This document shows, piece by piece, positions 11,173 to 23,766 of a DNA stretch of 64,000 nt. Position 1 is the stretch's first letter; each line of letters starts with the position of its first letter. Position numbers and translations under genes: made by a program. A model generated the notes under the pieces. That model did no database searches. It was not told where the DNA came from and saw nothing but the letters and a program-made list of their open reading frames with translations. This DNA is from Adiantum capillus-veneris. Its lineage: Eukaryota; Streptophyta; Polypodiopsida; Polypodiales; Pteridaceae. The stretch lies in contig CM043958.1 in NCBI GenBank assembly GCA_014529385.2, forward strand, positions 91,769,935-91,833,934, given 5' to 3'.

Positions 11173-12178
11173 GAGCATATGCATTGCAATTTCAAGTTTT
11201 TATTCTTTCAAATTTGTTTTGCAATTGTGATATGGGGGGAATAAGGGGATAGCTTCACAGATGTCTTGATCGTGTTGCTTGAACATAAAACTTGCATCAC
11301 TTCTATGGAGATGCCCTATAGATTTCAAATAATGCAAGAAAAACAAATGGGATTTGCTCAAGATGGGTTTATCTTGAAACTTACGTCGAAACAAAACCTT
11401 AACTCCCAAGAGACTCGATTTTCTTAAGGTCTTATTTGAGTAAAGATTAAAAATGAAATAGAAACTAAGGGATTATAACTCAAGGAACTTAGTATAAATT
11501 TAAACTAGGATTAAAACTTTACGGAGAAGATTTGACGTGGATAGCCCTAGCATAACATAGAAGATTTAAGTGTGAATTTTGTCATACATGTTTGAAAAAA
11601 GGCCACCGCAGGTGTTTACCTATGGGATGCAACGGGGGAGGGTCCTTTTTAGCTAGGATTGATAACTGTTGGTCTTTGATTTGAGCTCACATTCATTCAT
11701 TGCCCTAGAAATGGGATTGGATAGGAGTGTGTCCCAGTCAGGTGTGATAGGGACCCACGGATCCGTCTGAAATCGGACTAGTCTAGGTAGGCCTAATATC
11801 GACGGGAAAATGGAGGGAAAAAAATGAATCCATGAACGGATCGGATAAGGGAGGAAGATGTGATTTAATTAAGGAACTCTTCTAATTATTTGGTGAAAAG
11901 GAATCTTGGAAAGACTAGGAACCTAAATGGGCTATCCTGCAATTTTCCTCATCAGTCTGGACCTTTGCTCTGCTTCTCAAATTATTGATTTAAAAATCGT
12001 CTATATCTACGACTGTTTTGGTCAAAGTATATGCTCGTTTGGTTACAACATCGAAGTTTGATTCCGACAGAGGAGAGTTTGGCTCTGAACAGATTTCTGG
12101 GTTCACTTGGGTAATATCCTTCAACTCTAGAGAGGATGGGCTAGAATAGATTCTTTCCTCTGAAATGAACCATCCTTT
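11173..12178. other. 3' part of the Tat-like relic or flank, non-coding
   Basis: Between the 303-bp repeat and the gag-like ORF I see no pol domain and no LTR copy matching 16,590-17,600. The 3' portion of the element is therefore missing or too diverged. Confidence 0.35.
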
Positions 12179-13339
12179 CTAATCTATCACTGGACACACT
12201 TCTATGAGTTGGTATGTGGGCCGTTCAAACACTGGTTGATCCTTTTTGTACGGTTGCCCTTTTTGGTCCACATAGTGTGCATATGAATTATGTGTACCAT
12301 ATAATGCTAACATCATTCTGTTTGATATGTCCCTTAGACTTGTGAATGATTGCACACTTGTGTTAGTGGATGCAAAATCATTTGCAAACCTAACAGTCTT
12401 TTCAACCTTTGGTGATATCTCGACACCTTTACCAAATTCATGCAAGAATTTGTTGTTCAAAGAATCAATTTTAAGCTTTTCAGGTGTCTGTGCATCTTTA
12501 TGCTAACTTTGAACTTGCAGTGTTTTTATTGGTGCTTCTAATGGTAGTGCAGAATCATCCGATTGCATAAAAAGTGACGAGTTAAATGCACTTACATCGG
12601 GATTCGCATTTCCAATTTTCTTTGTATCTTGCTTGGCAGTTGATGTATCCCTATTGTCAGGATTTCTTGGACAATCTTCAAAAAAATGTCCACCTTTTCG
12701 TCCACAATCTGAGCAATACTCCATGACTAGTGGTATTTCAATCGGTTATGTCATGTCAAGCTCTACCTGAGAAGTTTCTGCTTCTATGCTTGCCAAGTTG
12801 TTGGCATCTTCTTTTAAAACACTAAGCATCAAGCTATAGATTGTTCCATCTTGACCTTTGTACCGTCTTTGGCTCGGTTCTCCAATTAGATTGGCTTCTA
12901 TTGGTTGATCTGTTGGATCTTCGATTACTGACTCTCGATTGTAGATCTGACCATTGTAATCCATGCACAATGACCCTGATTGCATATACACTAATTGGAT
13001 GCTTTGAGGGCTTGTGCAGATTTTTGGATAGCCATTTGGGTTGACTTTTTGAACTTCTATCTGCACTTCATCTTTGAGCTTGCAATACCTGTCTCCACTG
13101 AAGTCTATGAACATCTGGGAGTTCTCTGAATCTGGTTTTACTCTGATCAGTAAGATCTTGGCTCCTGTGCTGCTTTTGTTATTCATCAAGTAACTAAGGC
13201 CTTTTGAATCTATATACAAGACTTTATCTCCATTGTAGCCATAAAGCTGTAAAATTTGCTCTATTGCACTTGTACCTATGTTACCATTGCTACTGGCTTG
13301 CTCTGCTGTACTTGAACTCTCAGCTCGAGATGAGTCCAT
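12179..13339 (-). pseudogene. Gag-like ORF with CCHC-type finger, two in-frame stops
   Basis: One reading frame runs from an ATG at 13339 to 12179 (about 387 codons), broken only by stops at about 12746 and 12503. The first 190 residues begin with a Ser/Ala-rich lead and then an unfamiliar segment (LQLYGYNGDKVLYIDSKG, MFIDFSGDRYCKLKDEVQ). A cysteine/histidine cluster follows the first stop (CSDCGRKGGHFFEDC, about 12,671-12,715). Its spacing is CX2CX5HX4C, one residue longer than the usual zinc knuckle. The last part (FLHEFGKGVEISPKVEKTV) is also unfamiliar. By position, downstream of a primer site and long leader, it should be the gag of the minus-strand Tat-like element, but I see no standard gag capsid motif. 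It could be a non-autonomous element's own ORF. Non-functional as it stands. Confidence 0.6.
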
Positions 13340-13823
13340 GTCAACTGGTTCTGTAAAAACTGTCTCCTAGCAGATTTTTGTATTGATTAGCAAAATAAAT
13401 TATGCTCAAGTTTAATAAGACTGCCTTTGCCAAAGTACTTCTGGCAGTTGATTTCTTCTATACTCACAAGAGTTGATTAACTCTAGCTCGAAAGTGTCAG
13501 AATTGATTGCAGCCTTTGAAATGATGAAAATCTAGGCCTTGAATAACCTAACCTGCAGATTAGATTGTTATCTATTTTTTCCACTTGACTTGAATTTTGC
13601 TTTTGTCAAGCTCCCAATTCTTTGCCTGTAACCTGGTTCTTCAATCTGAGCTAAGTAAATCAGCACATGAGATTTCCAAATTCTATCCTTGCAAGGAGCT
13701 GAAGGACTGAGTTAACAAGTACCAGTTTGGATCCGATGGGACCCAAAATTGACCAGTGGCCTTGTATTATGTTGTTCTAGCACTGTACACGCTCAAAAGT
13801 CCAAACTCTTGTTTCTGGAGCTC

Positions 13824-16018
13824 AAAAGTAAATAATCCCGATTATTTACTTTTCTCAACTTTTACACTTTTTCGGCATGTTTTGCTAAGTACTTACCTTC
13901 TTGTGGTCTCTCGACAAGTTTGGTTGAGTTTGATCAAGATTTGTCCAAGTTATCAACTGTTTAGTGTACGCAGACTCTGATTCCAAGAATTTGGCTTAAT
14001 TCTCAATTTTGTGATCCAAATTTCACCAAATTTGATTTGTGGAGTCTACTTGATGTGCTTGACCATGTGGTATACTCAGTTGTGCAAAATTTCTCAATTC
14101 TGGAGCAAAAGTAAATAATCGCGATTATTTACTCCAGGTTTTTTTTTGACATTTTTTTTAGAATTTTTTTCCCAAAAGTAAATAATCACGATTATTTACT
14201 TTTGGTGATTTTTGGTCATCCGAGGATATACACTTGTTTAACACATCAAGATAAGCCTATGAACAAGATTTACCAAGTCACACTCAAGTTCTCGACATTC
14301 AGTACAGATTTTAGTTTTTATCAAGGTTTTGGTGTGTTTTGTGATCCAAACTTCATGAGCCTTCACAAAAGATGTTTGCAATCATGCTTAGAGTCTATGG
14401 TATAAATCTTGATCAGTTTTGAGCCAAAAGTTCATAATTGCGATTATTAACTTTTGACATAGAATGACAACTTTTTTCAATTTTTTTCCTAAACAACCTT
14501 TTTATGATCTCTTTTGAGCCTATGAATCAAGTTAAAACTTAATTTGGACAAGATTCATCAAGTCAGACTCAATTTCTCGACTTTCAGTCACATTTTAGTT
14601 TTTAACAAGTTATTGGCATGTTTTGTGATCCAAAGCTTTTGTGCCTTTACAAAAGTTGTTTGTACACATGTAATGAATCACTGGTATCAACCTTGATCAG
14701 TTTTGAGCCAAAAGTTCATAATCGTGATTATTAACTTTTGACCTAAAATGAAAACTTTTTTCAACTTTTTCAGAGGAGAGTCTTTTTATGATCTATTTTG
14801 AGCCTATGAATCAAGTTAAAACTTAATTTGGACAAGATTTATCAAGTCATACTCAATTTCTCGACATTCAGTCAGATTTCAGTGTTTAACAAGTTTTTGG
14901 CATGTTTTGTGATCCAAATCTTTTGTGCCTTTACAAAAGTTGTTTGTACACATGTAATGAATCACTGGTATCACCCTTGATCAGTTTTGAGCCAAAAGTT
15001 CATAATCACGATTATTAACTTTTGACCTAAAATCATAACTTTTTTCAATTTTTTCAGAGGAGAGTCTTTTTATGATCTGTTTTGAGCCTCTGAGTCAAGT
15101 TAAAACTTAATTTGGACAAGATTCATCAAGTTTAGCAACTGTTTCGTGTCCGCAAACTCTGATTTCAAGAATCTAGCTAAAGTCTCACTTTTGTGATCCA
15201 AATTTCACCAAAATAGATTTGTGAAGTCTACTTGATCTTCTTGACCTTGTGGTATGCCCAAATATGCAAGATTGTCAATTTTTGGAGCAGATGTAAATAA
15301 TCATGATTATTAACTTTTGCTAAATTTTTGCAAGTTTTTGTTCCAATCTTGACATAGATCTGTTAAGCACCTCAAGTTAAGGTCTCTAGCCAAGTTTCAT
15401 CAAGTTTGGACAACTTTTGGTCAAATGGTCATCAGTTTTCTGTCCGCAGACTGACTTTGCAAAATTGGTCACAATTTTCAATCCAATGATCCAAATCTGA
15501 CCAAATTTGGTTTGTGGGCTTATTACAACATGGTAAAACTAGTGGTATGCTGACTTGGTCAAAAAAGTTGAAAAATGGGGCAGATGTAAATAATCGCGAT
15601 TATTTACGATTGGTAACTTTTTTCATCTTTTTGATCAACTGAGCATATACACATGTTTATCACATCAATATAAGCCTATGAATCAAGGTTCATCAAGTTT
15701 GGATAAATTTTTCTCCAATTTACACTCAAAACTCAAAAACTCAGTACAAACTTTAGTTTTTACCCAATTTTTTGCCAATTTGGTGACCCAAATCTTTTGG
15801 GCCTTTACAAAAGTTGTTTTTATACATGCAAGAATTCAATGGTATGAACCTTGGTCAAATCTGAGCTGAAAGTTCATAATCGCGATTATTAACTTTTGGC
15901 CCAAAAATGACACTTTTTTGAACTTTTTCACTGGACAGTCTTTTCATGATCTATTTTGCGCCTATGAATCAAGTCAAAACTTAATTTGGCCTAAAATGTC
16001 AAGAAAAAGTAAATAATC
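13824..16018. repeat. Leader array of about 285-bp repeats with palindromes
   Basis: Nine inverted repeats centred on AATCnnGATT occur at 13824-13853, 14111-14132, 14174-14203, 14426-14455, 14710-14739, 14994-15023, 15293-15314, 15586-15607 and about 15869-15896. A half site lies at 16005-16018. Most start-to-start distances are close to 285-295 bp, with two shorter steps. The segments between them share GATCAGTTTTGAGCC, TTGTGATCCAAA and GCCTTTACAAAAG, showing tandem duplication. Two forms exist: a symmetric AAGTAAATAATC/GATTATTTACTT form and a slightly asymmetric AAGTTCATAATC/GATTATTAACTT form. Another copy lies in the LTR (about 16,921-16,938). Confidence 0.9.
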
Positions 16019-16569
16019 TGAGTTTTGGCCAACTCTTGAAAATTTTACCTCAAAGTGTCCTTGAGCTTACCCAGTGGTTCATACAACTTTTAGGCTTACT
16101 GTCCAGTTAGATTGACTGGTTTGGAGTCTTTTCGTGCTATTTCTAGCCGTAGATTTGAAACTCTGCAACTTCACATAAAAAACTCACAAATGATTCGTTT
16201 GGAGTGAGCAATCAACTGAAATCCACCTCGGATCCTACTTACCCTACTCCTAGATTCTCATGCAATGGAGTTGTGGAAAGTGCCCACAAACACACATTTT
16301 CTTGTATTTTTTATGTTTTTCAGAGCCTTGATCTTAAGACTTGACTCATCTACCAATCATTCTCCAAATCCTAATCTAAATTTACAATCCTACAATCCTA
16401 AAGGCACTCGGCAAGTACAACTTACCTCCAAGCTACCTCTACACAGCAAAAGACGACACTCTTAAGCTATGCGGTTTCTAAAAAGAAAGTTTTACTTTAG
16501 ATGAACCTAGAGGAAGTTAATAGACAATTACACAAGACGCTCGTGTTTTCTCTAGTTTAGGTCTATTCG

Positions 16570-16587
16570 TCCCCGACAACGGCACCA
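16570..16587 (-). other. Primer-binding site, Tat/Athila type
   Basis: TCCCCGACAACGGCACCA is the complement of the primer site found next to the 5' LTR in many Tat/Athila elements. It is three bases from the LTR start TGTGGGACGC at 16,590. Confidence 0.8.
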
Positions 16588-16589
16588 AA

Positions 16590-17600
16590 TGTGGGACGCA
16601 TGTCTAACCTCACCATCCTATCTTATTGCAGTATTAGCGAGAACCACGATTAATTTGTCAAACCATGGGACGAAGCTGACTGGACTAGTGCATAGAGGCT
16701 ACAAGAGGTTGTCAATCTCTTCGAAAACAACTAACAACTCGCATCTAACTCAAGCTACACTCAAGTGACTGAAATCACCAAAAGCCAATCGCTCATCGGC
16801 AAGAAAATCACATCTGTTACAGCATCAAATGACATCCGAACGTAACGAACTTCTAGGACAAGTTTATAAGACCTAAGCACACATGCCTATGGTCTCAAAT
16901 CCCACTTTAGGTCAAGTTTCAAAATCGCGATTATTAACAGCAGTGGATTTTTGACCTAGTTGTTTTCGACCCAGGATGCATCTAAATGCTTAGCAATGAT
17001 GCCCCAATACCCCGCCTATGCTTAGTTTTCATTTTAAAAGTGTAAATTCCTAGTTATGATGAAATAAGGCCGCGGATCGATGACGCCAAAAGCTACGAAA
17101 TATTGTGAATGGCTTACGTCAATGCATAGAGCTCTTACCTGCGGTTGCAATGCAACAAACACATTCGCAATGTGACAACCGAAGAGGGAGTAGGAAGCGC
17201 GAGAAGGAGAGAAGTGAGCACCGTTAGCTCACGCTGTGTATTTCTTATCCAAAAACTTAATAAAATCTTTACAAAGTTGGCTTTATATCTTAGCCAAGGT
17301 CTAAAATGTGTAATGTCCGGCGCCCAAGACTTTGAGACTCCACACTTATTGTATCTGCAACCTAGGTACAATAAAACTGACCTGTTCTTTACAACTTGAA
17401 ACTCCCATTGAGCCCATAACACATTAAAATATTACAATGGCTTGAAATAAATCGGGAATTTATAATACGTGACCATTTTGGGAAAATGTGGAAAATGTGT
17501 AACTCCAATCTTTACTGCTTCTTCACTTTGATCTTCGATGTGCATCCATACATCTTCAGTCTTTAGCAGCTTCTATTAACTGACGTTGACTCAGTTAACA
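16590..17600 (-). repeat. 5' LTR of the Tat-like relic
   Basis: It starts TGTGGGACGC next to the primer site and ends CAGTTAACA exactly where the 303-bp repeat begins, giving TG...CA ends and about 1,011 bp. No second copy is seen, so the outer edge rests on the repeat boundary. Confidence 0.6.
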
Positions 17601-17602
17601 CT

Positions 17603-17905
17603 CTCATAGCTATGTGACTAATCCTCTCCACGGTAGAAGAGATAAGCCAAAATCCTATCTTAAAAATATTTTATTAAGCATTCATACTCCCTTTCACGAG
17701 CATTTCTCACTACACAAACATATCAACTCTTACGAAGTTTGCATTTTACTTTTATACTATCATTCATTGAAAGGTTCTACTCTTACACAATCAAACATTG
17801 ACTCTTGCATAATCACTCAAAATAAGTTTACAATGGTAAGTTGGTGCACTCTAAATTTCTATGTTTGCAATTCATGGACCACACTAAAGCAAAGATTATC
17901 CTAAA
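17603..17905. repeat. 303-bp direct repeat, copy 2
   Basis: This is the partner of 10,870-11,172, starting CTCATAGCTATGTGAC and ending ATCCTAAA. It starts immediately beyond the LTR of the Tat-like relic. Confidence 0.85.
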
Positions 17906-18966
17906 CCTCATCAAATTGCGACCAAACTTGGTAGGTTTGTGCTCCTAAGTGTCTTAGACTTCCTCTTGAAATTTTGTAACATTTTGACTTTGTTCGAGTG
18001 CCAAAATGGTGCAATGATTGATTGTAGTGACATAGGACATAGGCAGGTTGCAAGATCCAAGAGTGATAGATTTGCTGGTGCTAGAGATATTTTCATTACA
18101 TAGGTTCACTTCTTAAGGTTGACACCCTCAAAGAGTCTCCGTTCCCCATCCGAGTCACTTCCTTGGGTATTGACATTATGTTAGTGCAAGATAGCTATGC
18201 TATAGATGTCTGTCGCGTGACTTGCTAACAACATATCACCATGAAAGCCTACTCCAACACCTGTATTCATATCACATCACATATTAGCTTTCCATGCATA
18301 ATCAATCATGGCCAAAATGCAGATTTTTCTCAAAACAAGAGGCAAGAGCTCTACCTCTCATGCCGAATCTAATATTCACTTGCATGTCATGTGGGTGGCA
18401 TGTTGCAAAGTCCTACATCCTGGCAAGAGGTTTTGCAAAGTATTTATTGTACATTATTAATTTTCTTTGTTTGAGAAAGTATTCTAGACAAGAATCCCAT
18501 CAACACCATGGGTGAGACTAATTAGAAACATGCCTAGGAATAATTTGTGTGTATGCATTTTGTGAGATTGTGTACATCTTATTCCAAGGATGGGTAGTGT
18601 TTGAGCCTAAATAGACCATCATAAAAATTTGAAAAAAAAAAACATGTATCTATTTTCAATGCTATAGAGTACTAAGTACTCCCTCAAGAAATACAAGCAC
18701 GTTGACTCCGGCAGCAATCTCAAGTTGACTCAAACTGTTTTCTCATGGGAAGTAGATGAGAGACTGAGGGCATTCAATACTTGAAGGCAGAAGCTCATGG
18801 TGCTCTTGGCTCGTGGAGTCACTGTCATAGAATCAACAAAGCCTCTAATAATCTACGTTAAAAGTTTCTTTCTAAAGCAGTTTTCTCACTAGCACTTAGG
18901 TTTTGGGTTTTTGAAAAACTTTTCTGGCCTCTTCCAACTCATGGTTGTTCAGCCTTGTCTAATGTG
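17906..18966. other. Non-coding stretch
   Basis: No gene, RNA gene or clear repeat is seen here. Short open frames lack any recognisable pattern. Confidence 0.45.
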
Positions 18967-19908
18967 TGTAAGGCTTCATGTCTATGGAGGGTGCCAATGA
19001 TAAGGAGAAGCCATAGAAGCTGGAGCATGCAACAACAGAAATAAACGAGAGAGAGAGAAGAGTAGATCGACTCCACAATAAAAGTAACACTTTTTTATTC
19101 TATTGTAGTTTTTGAAAGCCTTTATAAATATGAAACCTTGCCATGCAAACTACTAAAAGAGAAGTAGAGTTATTTGCATGCATATAGGAGTATGTTCCCA
19201 CAGGCTTGACACCAACCTAGGGCTTGAAAACTCAACAATCCCCCCCTTAAGCCTAGACTAGATTCACTACTCTCAGGAAATGTCGAGTTTTTGGTGTACT
19301 CTTCAATCATGAGTTTTAAGTTCTCTCACAGCCAAGGGTTTTGGTACACCCATAACTTGGTGAATTGCTACGACAATGAACTCCCCCTCAAACACATAGT
19401 GTGTACGTTAGAATAGCTACACTCATATGGAGTTTTTGGTTTACTTCCAACCTTGGGTTTTAGATTTACCCAAAAAACTCATGAGAAGTGGTACAATAGG
19501 TTGAGAACATACCAAAAAATTGGTAAGGTGGGAGGTCTTACCACTTTTATCTTGTGGCAGTGTCTATAACCAGTACAATTTCAACATACCACTAACTTAA
19601 GCTATAAAAAAAAAGGCTTTGATAGATAATGTGTATTTGTGTTGACAACAGACAAACCCTGAATAAATCTATGACATTGAACTGGTAAAAATAATTTTTG
19701 AAGTCTTGTACCACTATAGCCTGCACCTTGCACAAATCTAGTCCACAATAAAAACAACGCTTTTGTATTCTATTGTAGTTTTTGAAAGCCTTTATAAATT
19801 TGAAATCTTGCCACGCAAACTTCTAAAAGAGAAGTAGAGTGTATCTGCATGCTTATATGAGTATGTTCCCATAGGCTTGACATTAGACTAGGGCTTGAAA
19901 ACCCAACA
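18967..19908 (-). mobile_element. Copia-type LTR relic, copy A
   Basis: The left LTR (18,967-19,237, TGTAAGG...CTCAACA) is followed by AATCCCCCCCTTAAG (19,238-19,252), the complement of a polypurine tract. A short internal part without protein motifs leads to a second, 5'-truncated LTR (about 19,737-19,908) ending ACCCAACA. The orientation is therefore minus. The primer site and start of the second LTR are deleted here but present in the duplicate at 29,782-30,049. The LTRs share TTTTGAAAGCCTTTATAAAT and GAGTATGTTCCCA. Confidence 0.7.
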
Positions 19909-19909
19909 A
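19905..19909. other. Empty target site of the 30.0-35.2 kb copia element
   Basis: AACAA, followed by TGCCTTAACCC, is the uninterrupted counterpart of the 5-bp target duplication that flanks the element in unit B (30,046-30,050 and 35,200-35,204). Confidence 0.9.
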
Positions 19910-20135
19910 TGCCTTAACCCTAGACCCGTGTTTGGAAAAAAAAAAATAACCCATACATTGTTCCTTTCTATGGGATTTTCAAGATGAAATTTTGAAGTAA
20001 GGTGCTTCATCAGCTGCATTTGTGGTGAATTGAAGTCAAGCCAATGAGTTAGAAATGAGAACATCAAAATTTTTCCTAGGCATTGTTAAGCATGCCGTGT
20101 TTCTCCAATAGCCGTTGCTTAGCAATCTCAACGTG

Positions 20136-21430
20136 AACTCTATCACCCATGTGAAGATCTTGTGTAAGGATATAGACATTAAAGATGCAAGAATATATGC
20201 TTGTATTTAAGGAAAGGCCTTCTTTTTTCATGAAGATGAAACAACACAATTTCTATCCATTAGTTCATATCGATCAAATTGAGTAGTGTTTGATAGAGCT
20301 TCTGTTCAAATTATCAAATTTAATCAAACTAGTTGTGATATAATCCTTGTGAAGTTAAAAAATTTCAAATCAACAACATTTAAGTGACATAATATATTAT
20401 CCAATGTGGTTTGAATTGTATTTGAGCCAAATTTGGTGTTGTTGAGCATAATGGATTGAAAATCACTCCAACTTAAGTCTCACCTGAGTTCAAAGAGTTT
20501 ACTTACATGCAATTGAGTCTTACTAAGTTTTGATTAACTTCAAATAAGAGTAGTTGAACAATTTTATTGATGTCAAATAAATGTAATTGCCTCAAATGAA
20601 GTGCAGTTAAGTCCAATTGAGTTCATTTCTTTTTTAATTGACCACTATTGAGTGCAGCTAAACCTGATTTAGTGTAGCTGAGTGCAAGTAACCAGCACGT
20701 AAATGCTTATTTACACTCAATTGTACTAAATTAGATTTAGTTGCACTCAATAGTAATCAGCTCAAGAATACTAAACAACTCTATCACCCATGTAAAGGTA
20801 TTGTGTAAGGATATAGACTTTAAAGATACAAGAATAGATGCTTGTATTTAAGGAAAGGCGTTCTTTTTTCATCAAGATGAAACAACACAATTTCTATCCA
20901 TTAGTTCATGTCGATCAAATTGAGTAGAGTTTGATAGAGGTACTGTTGAAATTATCAAATTAAGTCGAACTAGTTGTGATTAATTCTTGTGAAGTTAAAA
21001 AATTTCAAATCAAGAACATTTGAGTGTATCTAAATTATAATATATTTCAAATCGAGTCGATGGAGTGCAATATGATCCAATGTGGTTTAAAGTGTATTTG
21101 AGCCAAATTTGGTGTTGTTAAGCATAATTGATTGAAAATCACTCCAACTTAAGTCCCACATGAGTTCAAAGAGTGTACTTACATGCAATTGAGTCTTACT
21201 AAGTTTTGATTAACTTCAGTTGAGAGCAGTTGAACAAATTCATTGATGTCAATTGAGTGTAATTGCCTCAAATGAAGTGCAATTAAGTCCAATTGAGTTC
21301 ATTTCTTTTCTAATTGTAGTGCAACTAAACCTAATTTAGTGTAGTTGAGTGCAAGTAAGCAGTACTTAAATGCTTATTTGCACTCAATTGTACCAAATTA
21401 GATTTAGTTGCACTCAATAGTAGTCAGCTT
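20136..21430. repeat. 641-bp tandem duplication, unit A only
   Basis: Both copies begin AACTCTATCACCCATGT (20,136 and 20,777), end near TAGTCAGCTNAAGAATACTA, and share TGCTTGTATTTAAGGAAAGG. Unit B has only one copy (35,432-36,085). The content is non-coding and rich in CAATTGAGT-type words. Confidence 0.85.
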
Positions 21431-23700
21431 AAGAATACTAGACATTATTGCGCTTCATTTGAGTCAATTACACTTAATCGAGTGTAACTAACCACTTAAG
21501 TACAATTAAATTGACAAAATATAGTTTGTGTCTAGCTAAATGCCATTATGGTTTTCTGTCTTTCAACTGGGCCCAATTTAGAAACGATTGTCCAGTTTTT
21601 GAAAATAATTGCCCCTTTTGTTTTGTTAATGACCGATTTTGTGAAATTTTGTACTCCCTTACTTTAGGTTCACAGATAGTTTGTTCTTTATTCGTGCCCC
21701 AAAATAAAAAAAAATCATCTCGGTATCCAACGTAATGATTAATTTGTAGTAGGATAGCTTTGCTTTTCTATACAAAAAATGTTATCTATTAGAAGTGTGG
21801 TAATCAACTATGGTTTTTTCTATATAGGAAATAGAAAATGCGCATTTCCTTCATTGAACTTGATAACCCACCTAATTTCCTATATAGAATCAATACGTTA
21901 TGTAGAAATATCCTTTTCCTAGTTATATATAGGAAACCCACCTTGATATAACTAGGAAAACAAATAAGTTTTACAAGATACGAGTGTTTCTACTATATAG
22001 CATTCGATCTAAAGTTCCTTGTGTCTTTGCCGTATTGATTCTATAGACCTATCATAGCAAGGTGCATAGCGGCCTGATTTGAGGTTCCTTTTTAAAAACA
22101 AATTTGGGGACATTTCTTACTCATCTTCCTTCCTTTGTGCATTTTTTATTCGTAGAAAAGATCACAGCAGCCAAAGCCAATTTACTGTGTCACCTCTCCT
22201 CAATGCATTCCAGTGATCATATGCTTGATTACTCTCTCAAGCCCATGAAATCCTCAAACCTAGTTACGTAACCAACCTTTTCATCAAGATTGCAACCAAT
22301 TAATTCTTTAGCAACCCTCTTGGCTATAGAGATTGTGGCCACTCTTTGAGGTTCGAGGGAAACAATCTTTCCTTTTGTTGAAATGGGAAAACTTTGTCTT
22401 TGCTCCTATATTCATAGCTTTGCCTACTAGACATATGTGGGGTCCCTTACCATATGAGTCCTTCTTTCACTCCATCATGTCATATACAAAGAGGCCTACA
22501 CCACAAAGATGTTTGCGACTGAGATATTGCATGTAGCCTATCCCTGTGGGTTTCGATGTTGCTACAAGATGCGCTGACAAAGAAAGGAGCCACTGCTACT
22601 ATGGACAAAGTAGACGATGAAATGTTACTATTGTAGTGCTGCATGGATCTGACAAAATTTGGATTGGGCTTTTGTAAAGCATTCCTTTCTTTCTAGTGAA
22701 AATAGCATGGATCTTCCTTGACATAGCCATGTTGGGCATATCCTACAAACAACGTGTTCCCCCATAGTGCATTTTGGTAGGATACTCATGTAGGGAGGTG
22801 CTACCAGATTCCTAACAATGTAGGTGATGCGTAGGTGGTAAGATGAGCGTCAATGATGTAGGATTTTTATTTATTTATTACTATTATTTTAAACCATTGA
22901 GCATGATGAAGGTAGTAGGGAGAAACTTTACACATATCATGTATTAACAATTGTACATTGTTGTACATTACACCCTTGAAGGGTGGTCGTGAAGAGAACC
23001 TCCCCAATAGGGAAGGAGAATACACCCAAGATAATGTAACCCGTGAGCCTCAAACCCTCAACCTTGGGGTAACATCACAGATTTCTCCCTAGCTGAGCTC
23101 TTCTTCGGTGAATGCTTTTTATTAATGGAGACATGGAGGCATCCAGACAAAGGACATGGGTAAACGGCTATTCCGATTCCCGTAGAAGGTTTTGATCATG
23201 TTTCCCATACCACCAGTGCAATGAGAGGATGTAGCAAGAATCAAATTGTTGAAAAGAAAACTTAAAAGGTTTGAGGGCCCACTTTCCATGCGGGCAATTG
23301 TACCCCTTGAAAAATGAAGGCTTCCATGCACTTTTTAGTGTGCATTGCAAAAAAGCCTTGAGCATGTGATTAAAAGACTTTTTGGTCATTTGACTAACCA
23401 CTGGACCCCCCTACTTGTTCTTCTAGAAGTCGAAAATCTATATATACTTGAGTGCAATGTGAATTCAAGTGCCTAAGAACATAGCTCAGCTCATGGATTC
23501 CCCTGAGCAGTTTGAACTTTCCCTAAAAACCCTTCTAAGCTTCAAAAACTTGCATTTTCTATTGTCCTAATGTGTTGGTAGCCTAGTTCATTTCTCTTCC
23601 ATTAAACTCTCACTAGATACTTTCTTCTCAAGCTCACAAGGGAGTCTTTGAGAATCAAGTAGGCATTAATCCAAAGGAAGAACAACCTAAGCATAGGGTT
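21431..23700. other. Non-coding part of duplicated segment X, unit A
   Basis: No gene is recognised. It is collinear with 36,086-38,400 in unit B. It contains two nested inverted repeats at 21,820-21,960 and no transposon protein motif. Confidence 0.5.
21820..21960. repeat. Two adjacent inverted repeats
   Basis: CTATATAGGAAAT (21,820-21,832) is the reverse complement of 21,875-21,887. TTTTCCTAGTTATAT (21,914-21,928) is the reverse complement of 21,946-21,960, with a 17-nt loop. Unit B keeps both (about 36,490-36,630), with a mismatch in the second stem. This could be a MITE remnant. Confidence 0.7.
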
Positions 23701-23712
23701 TTGATTTTGTGA

Positions 23713-23719
<7 letters not shown>

Positions 23720-23764
<45 letters not shown>
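23720..23764. repeat. (GA)n tract
   Basis: An uninterrupted GA run. The homologous position in unit B (38,411-38,465) also has one. Confidence 0.98.

Positions 23765-23766
<2 letters not shown>

Larger units (their letters stand above)
12179..17600 (-). mobile_element. Tat/Athila-like gypsy relic, 5' part only
   Basis: On the minus strand this holds a 1.0-kb LTR (16,590-17,600), a primer site of the TGGTGCCGTTGTCGGGGA type, a 3.2-kb leader filled with palindrome-bearing repeats, and a gag-like ORF. Long leaders with tandem repeats and this primer sequence are typical of Tat/Athila gypsy elements. No protease, reverse transcriptase, integrase or 3' LTR is visible, so it is either non-autonomous or truncated. 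It lies between two 303-bp direct repeats. Confidence 0.65.
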
